From UBA10205 sp035289625 (GTDB lineage: Archaea; Iainarchaeota; Iainarchaeia; Iainarchaeales; Iainarchaeaceae), in NCBI GenBank assembly GCA_035289625.1, contig DATDWP010000021.1:52515-116514 (forward strand): a stretch of 64,000 nucleotides of DNA, given 5' to 3'. This document shows positions 60,720-64,000 of the stretch, in pieces (position 1 is the stretch's first letter; the number at the start of each line of letters is the position of its first letter). Made by a program: the position numbers and the translations under genes. The notes beneath the pieces are model-generated. The model worked only from the letters and a program-made list of their open reading frames with translations. It ran no database searches and was not told the DNA's origin.

Positions 60720-61532
60720 TTAGCCTTTCCCAGTTGTGAATTCTGATATCATTCGAGCGGTTGCAGAGATTGTTTCCATGTTCGCCATTATTTTGTCTTT
60801 GTCGGCTTTGTAGAGTGCTAGGTAGTTTGGGCTTTTTGGGTTTAAGCCAAATGTTTTGCATACTACGTATGCTGTGCTTTCTGCTTGGAGTTCTTTTTCG
60901 TTTTTCGAGAATTTTTTGCCTTCGGGTGTTTGGTGTAGTAGTTCGTGGGCTATTTCGTGGACGAGCGTACTTACCTGCATATTCGCAAATTGTTTTGAAT
61001 CAATGGCGATTTTTCCGCCTTGTGAGTAGCCGTAGAGGCCGTTTATGCCGAGATCTTTGAACTCAACTGCTATATTGCGTGTTTTGCAGAAGTCGAGAAG
61101 TTTTTCGAGTAACGGTTTGTGGTCGTCGCCCTGTATCTCGATGTCGATTGAAGGGAGTTCTTTGCCGTCTGTTTGTGAGATGTCGAAGATGTTTACGGGC
61201 CAGAAGTATGTTCTGGTGATTTCTTTTTCTTCGCCTGTTGCAAGGTTTTTTTCTTTGGTCTTTTTTTGGTAGGGTGCCAAAATCTTGATGGCTTTTGAGC
61301 CTGCTTTTATGTGTCGCCCAAGGCCATTCCACTTACGGAAGCCGGCAACGCGCGAAGCGTCCCTCTTCTGGACGTGTATGAGCAACTGATTGCGGTAGGA
61401 ATATTGCCAGAACCGCGCCATAGTATCAAGGTATTCACGGAACGCCGCACTTTTGCGGTACTCATCAGTCTCTTCTGCTAGCTGGCGGACATACTCTTCT
61501 GCCATTTTCTCAAGGTTTTGAAGAGGATTCAT
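60720..61532 (-). CDS. ArdC-like protein: ssDNA-binding domain plus zinc metallopeptidase
   Basis: A 270-aa protein. The N-terminal ArdC-type domain (about residues 30-115) includes FWQYSYRNQLLIHVQKRDASRVAGFRKWNGLGRHIKAGSKAI, common in plasmid antirestriction and primase proteins. The C-terminal half is a zincin with HEIAH at 192-196 and a glutamate-rich QAES segment near 216-219 as the likely third ligand. ArdC proteins protect incoming plasmid DNA from restriction, which fits the nearby type I system. Its start overlaps the stop of a 34-aa micropeptide by ATGA. Confidence 0.85.
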   Translation of the reverse strand: MNPLQNLEKMAEEYVRQLAEETDEYRKSAAFREYLDTMARFWQYSYRNQLLIHVQKRDASRVAGFRKWNGLGRHIKAGSKAIKILAPYQKKTKEKNLATGEEKEITRTYFWPVNIFDISQTDGKELPSIDIEIQGDDHKPLLEKLLDFCKTRNIAVEFKDLGINGLYGYSQGGKIAIDSKQFANMQVSTLVHEIAHELLHQTPEGKKFSKNEKELQAESTAYVVCKTFGLNPKSPNYLALYKADKDKIMANMETISATARMISEFTTGKG

Positions 61533-61633
61533 TGAGAATCCCTCCTCTTCATGGCTGCAAGTAATTTTTGCAGTGACAAGTCATTATCGAAAGGGTTGCC
61601 CCTTTGCGAAACCTTTGTATCTGAATAACTCAT
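61529..61633 (-). CDS. Conserved micropeptide, 34 aa (copy 2)
   Basis: ATG 61633 follows GGAGGTGAT by 5 nt. The 34 residues include TKVSQRGNPF at 6-15 and LQKLLAAMKRRD near the end, homologous to the 33-aa peptide at 33883-33984. The two copies share the start (MS), the TKVSQ-GNPF core and an LL-MK tail, while the other residues differ. The stop overlaps the ArdC-like start by ATGA, so translation is probably coupled. The downstream genes in the two copies are unrelated, so the peptide and its leader behave as one unit. Confidence 0.68.
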   Translation of the reverse strand: MSYSDTKVSQRGNPFDNDLSLQKLLAAMKRRDSQ

Positions 61634-61642
61634 TTTCAATCA

Positions 61643-61798
61643 CCTCCAGCGGAAAACGAGTTTTTTCCTAACAAAAAAGCCGGTTTGCGGGCTTCTGGGC
61701 GTATTAAATCCCTCAACCCCTCCCCCGCGCATCAAGAGGGGGAGGGTTTAAACGCACGAAGACCGAGGCTTTTTTAGGAAAAAACGAGTAGCTGGAGG
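61643..61798 (-). promoter_or_regulatory. Structured leader RNA / inverted-repeat element (copy 2)
   Basis: CCTCCAGC pairs with GCTGGAGG (8 bp). After an internal loop with CTCG on both sides (minus sense), TTTTTTCCTA pairs with TAGGAAAAAA (10 bp), longer than the 8-bp stem of copy 1. Inner stems are AAAAAGCC with GGCTTTTT and GCGTATTAAATCCCTC with GAGGGTTTAAACGC. The outer stem again includes GGAG of the ribosome binding site. Stem-preserving sequence changes between the copies support RNA structure. Confidence 0.62.
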
Positions 61799-61856
61799 GG
61801 TAAAATGTAGTATAGTACTAGCAATGAAACCATTCCCTTGGATATTTAATCTGTAA

Positions 61857-62765
61857 ATGGCCCAATATGTTTTAGTGGAATATATGAAAAAAAAACAGTC
61901 AAAATATTTGAATGATTGGCTCAACGAAATTGATACTTTGCCATCAGAACAAAAAGAGAATTTACTAGAATTTATTAGTTTTACTGGCAAACTTATTTCA
62001 AATGAAGATCAGAAAAAAACTCTAGATCAAATAACGGAAGCCAAAAAATTGGCCGAATATGCTGAGGAAGACTTAAAATCCGCAACACAAAATTATGAAA
62101 ATAAATCTTTTCGAAAATCACTTGTGGACATTGCCGAAGCTGTTGAAAAAACAGTAAAGGCATATTGTCTAGCTACTGGCCTTATTGAGGCATCCGACTT
62201 AAAGTCTAAAATAAGCCACGAGACTCCAAGGGCCTTTGTTGAAATGGCTCAAAAGAAAGTGGTTCAACCAATCATTTATATTTTTAAGAAAAAATTCCCC
62301 GATATGAAGACAAACATTAAAGAATTTGAAACAACAATCAAAGATAAAAAAATAGATTATGCAACAGCAAGTGACAAAAACGTAGCCCAATTGCTTAAAA
62401 TATGCATCAAAATAAATGATTCATTCTTGGGCAAAGAGAAAACATTGAATAAAGAAATTTCTGAATTTATTAATAGCTGCAAAGACGAACTTTCAGAGGC
62501 AGAGTATAATAAATTGAAGATATTTGAAAAAAGATTCAGCATAAAACTCTGCAGTTCATTTGTGATATTATTTCTTTTATCAGTTCTAGCTTACCCACAT
62601 TTTGACCTCGGCAGGTATCCAAACAAAAAACCAGTTCAAATTGAAAGGTACGAAGATTTAGGGATAGTAAAGAATGAGAAAAAACTACTTGAATTAGTAA
62701 AATATACAATTGACTCAATCAAAGAATCCTCATTTTTTGAAAATCCTGAAAAAAACCAAAAATAA
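61857..62765 (+). CDS. HEPN-like helical protein with a C-terminal membrane segment
   Basis: A 302-aa protein. Residues about 60-115 (EAKKLAEYAEEDLKSATQNYENKSFRKSLVDIAEAVEKTVKAYCLATGLI) match the helix pattern of HEPN/MNT-type domains. ISHETPRAF (about 120) follows. I see no clear Rx4-6H, so RNase activity is doubtful. A single hydrophobic helix (SSFVILFLLSVLAY, about 235-250) and a charged tail suggest membrane attachment. ATG 61884 is an alternative start and fits the ATATTTAATC TATA-like element near 61840 better. Confidence 0.55.
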   Translation: MAQYVLVEYMKKKQSKYLNDWLNEIDTLPSEQKENLLEFISFTGKLISNEDQKKTLDQITEAKKLAEYAEEDLKSATQNYENKSFRKSLVDIAEAVEKTVKAYCLATGLIEASDLKSKISHETPRAFVEMAQKKVVQPIIYIFKKKFPDMKTNIKEFETTIKDKKIDYATASDKNVAQLLKICIKINDSFLGKEKTLNKEISEFINSCKDELSEAEYNKLKIFEKRFSIKLCSSFVILFLLSVLAYPHFDLGRYPNKKPVQIERYEDLGIVKNEKKLLELVKYTIDSIKESSFFENPEKNQK

Positions 62766-62822
62766 TGTGCAATCTGCTTTTGTACGAATGTACATTTAAA
62801 AAGCAAAATAATTATTATTGCA

Positions 62823-63119
62823 GTGAGAAATAATAATAGTGTGCCGTTGGTAGATTTTCGTAAAGATTCTAACTTTAGTAATAAGTCCCGTCAAACATAT
62901 GCGTATCATGATGCTTAGTGGGTTTACAAAACTGATCGAGAATGGTGGGATAAAAATTATCATCAATGAAGTCGAATAGAAAGTGTTTTTAACGCAATCA
63001 AAAGGAGATTTGGCGATAGATTATTTACAAAAAACTCAGTTGCACAAGAAAACGAAATACTTGTTAAAATACTGGTTTACAATATCTGTATTTTAAATTC
63101 ATTCGTGGCCACCGAGTAA
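62823..63119 (+). pseudogene. Transposase (DDE-type) C-terminal remnant
   Basis: One frame from about 62823 to the stop at 63117-63119 encodes KSRQTYAYHDA, TAG, WVYKTDREWWDKNYHQ, TGA, SRIESVFNAIKRRFGDRLFTKNSVAQENEILVKILVYNICIL. This is the conserved C-terminal end of an IS4/IS5-type DDE transposase, including the catalytic Glu in SRIESVF. Two in-frame stops (consistent with CAG to TAG and CGA to TGA) and loss of the N-terminal half show it is dead. It fills most of the otherwise gene-free gap at 62766-63098. Confidence 0.78.
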
Positions 63120-63779
63120 TTCTTTTCCTATGTCCGCCATTAAAATTAAAAAAACCTGATTTATGATATTTGCATTTTTTGTTGTTTCTATTAAATCTAA
63201 CAAGGTCATTTCATAGGTAGGTGAAAAATTTGCATTACTAGCATATTGCACTTTCTCCCCGTCGTACCATACTAAACCATGTGCTATCGCATTTCTAAAT
63301 TGAATATTAGTGCTTTCAAAAACTTTATCCCCTTTTTTACTTTTTCCACGAACATATTCTATAAAAGCATTAAGCGGTAAATCTCCTCGTGCAATTTGTT
63401 GATTTTGTTTTAACCACTGGAATAAACTTACCCTGAAAGATTCTAACTCAAAAATATAGGTGGCGAGTGTTAAATTGAACCACATATTTGGAAAATTACT
63501 TCCCTTCCCTAATTCGAAATCTGCTAAGGCTTCTCTAAATTTCTTGGTCTTATTTTTATCTTTCCAAACTTCCAAAACTGCATTAATTGCCCGTCCCCTT
63601 TTCATCCCTTCTTCAATTGTACTTATATATTTTTCTCCTCTTCGCGAGTTGATTTTTTTCTTTATAGAGTCTTTTTCTTTTAAATCAAACATTAACTCTT
63701 TGAGGCAACCGTAATATTCTTGTGCTTCTCGTTTTTCCCTCGGTCCAAAATTCTCATTGTTTTCAATTTTAGGGTGCAT
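63099..63779 (-). CDS. HEPN-type putative ribonuclease
   Basis: A 226-aa helical protein. IQFRNAIAHGLVWYDGEKVQY contains R162-N163-x3-H167, a good Rx4-6H HEPN motif followed by a typical short beta hairpin. The N-terminal half is strongly charged and the middle helices (FNLTLATYIFELESFRVSLFQWL) pack the fold. Similar proteins act in abortive infection. It is not next to an obvious antitoxin; its 3' end overlaps the transposase remnant by 21 bp. Confidence 0.65.
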   Translation of the reverse strand: MHPKIENNENFGPREKREAQEYYGCLKELMFDLKEKDSIKKKINSRRGEKYISTIEEGMKRGRAINAVLEVWKDKNKTKKFREALADFELGKGSNFPNMWFNLTLATYIFELESFRVSLFQWLKQNQQIARGDLPLNAFIEYVRGKSKKGDKVFESTNIQFRNAIAHGLVWYDGEKVQYASNANFSPTYEMTLLDLIETTKNANIINQVFLILMADIGKELLGGHE

Positions 63780-63864
63780 TTTGAATTTATGCGCAATTCA
63801 GTTTTTATGTGCAAGTTACACATAAATTGCCAATTTTATATGCAAACCCTTCTGAATAAATCCC

Positions 63865-63881
63865 GCACCGGCAGTGAGCCC
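63865..63881 (+). repeat. Shared 17-nt motif (copy 3)
   Basis: GCACCGGCAGTGAGCCC on the plus strand, matching the copies at 27839-27855 and 33858-33874 except for transitions. A TATA-like TTTATATT follows at 63891-63898, and the partial gene at 63939 begins about 45 bp after that. Confidence 0.45.
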
Positions 63882-63938
63882 CCGTTGTTGTTTATATTTT
63901 AAGCCACTGTTTAAAGTTTTTTGTGGGGGTGTGGTAAT

Positions 63939-64000
63939 TTGATTTTTCGGGGTTTGGGTGTTGCGCGTTGGAGTGCTTTGGGTTTGGCTGTGGAGCTTGG
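63939..64000 (+). CDS. Possible start of a gene running off the right edge
   Basis: An open frame from TTG 63939 encodes LIFRGLGVARWSALGLAVELG to the edge. GGGGGTG lies about 9 bp before it and a TATA-like element about 40 bp upstream. The GC-richer, codon-biased sequence suggests coding. Too little is present to identify it. Confidence 0.35.
   Translation, partial: MIFRGLGVARWSALGLAVEL

Overview
The window reads as archaeal chromosome, AT-rich and densely packed. Supporting evidence: an archaeal-type ATP-dependent DNA ligase, both subunits of the archaeal GatDE amidotransferase, a tRNA-Gln with the A1-U72 pair typical of archaea, three tRNA genes with introns at the canonical 37/38 position, an archaeal YchF-type GTPase, a Dph6-type diphthamide ligase, TrmB and Lrp regulators, GGTGAT-type ribosome binding sites and many TATA boxes about 25 nt before leaderless starts. 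Short genes and the small-protein content would fit a DPANN-like archaeon (Diapherotrites or Micrarchaeota grade), but that placement is inference only.

Positions 1-41000 are mostly housekeeping: a KaiC-like/V4R pair, a DUF4258/AbrB toxin-antitoxin pair, two intron-containing tRNA-Pro genes, DNA ligase, an amidohydrolase, Dph6, an IolC-like aldolase, aquaporin, a UbiA-like protein, class I fructose-1,6-bisphosphatase, a cluster of three asparaginase-fold genes (one is GatD, one has lost its nucleophilic threonine), GatE, NnrD, YchF, tRNA-Gln, an FAD oxidoreductase, a rhomboid protease, and a GC-richer MscS / sucrose-phosphate phosphatase / sucrose-phosphate synthase operon that looks like an osmotic-stress module. 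Two LAGLIDADG genes interrupt this part; the second runs antisense into an intron-bearing tRNA-Ile.

Positions 41000-64000 look like an integrated plasmid or conjugative element carrying a defence island. It holds a VirB2/VirB6/VirB3/VirB4-like secretion set (the VirB4 has a nuclease-like C-terminal extension), VapBC, two broken methyltransferase genes (one with a shift at a 9-C tract, one with a single in-frame TAG), regulators, and one long operon: unknown protein, RecB-like nuclease, HsdM, HsdS, HsdR, a 50-aa repeat protein, PIN, EVE, membrane coiled-coil and HEPN proteins. A secreted DNase I-like lipoprotein, an ArdC-like/zincin protein, another HEPN-like protein, a transposase remnant and a second HEPN protein follow.

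The most unusual observation is a two-copy module, at 33883-34143 and 61529-61798. A ~150-nt self-complementary leader with conserved ends holds a strong ribosome binding site in its terminal stem. It is followed by an unannotated 33-34 aa peptide sharing TKVSQ(K/R)GNPF, whose stop codon overlaps the start of a different downstream gene in each copy (LAGLIDADG protein; ArdC-like protein). A separate 17-nt motif lies upstream of TATA boxes at three loci. Everything here comes from reading the sequence; no database search was made.
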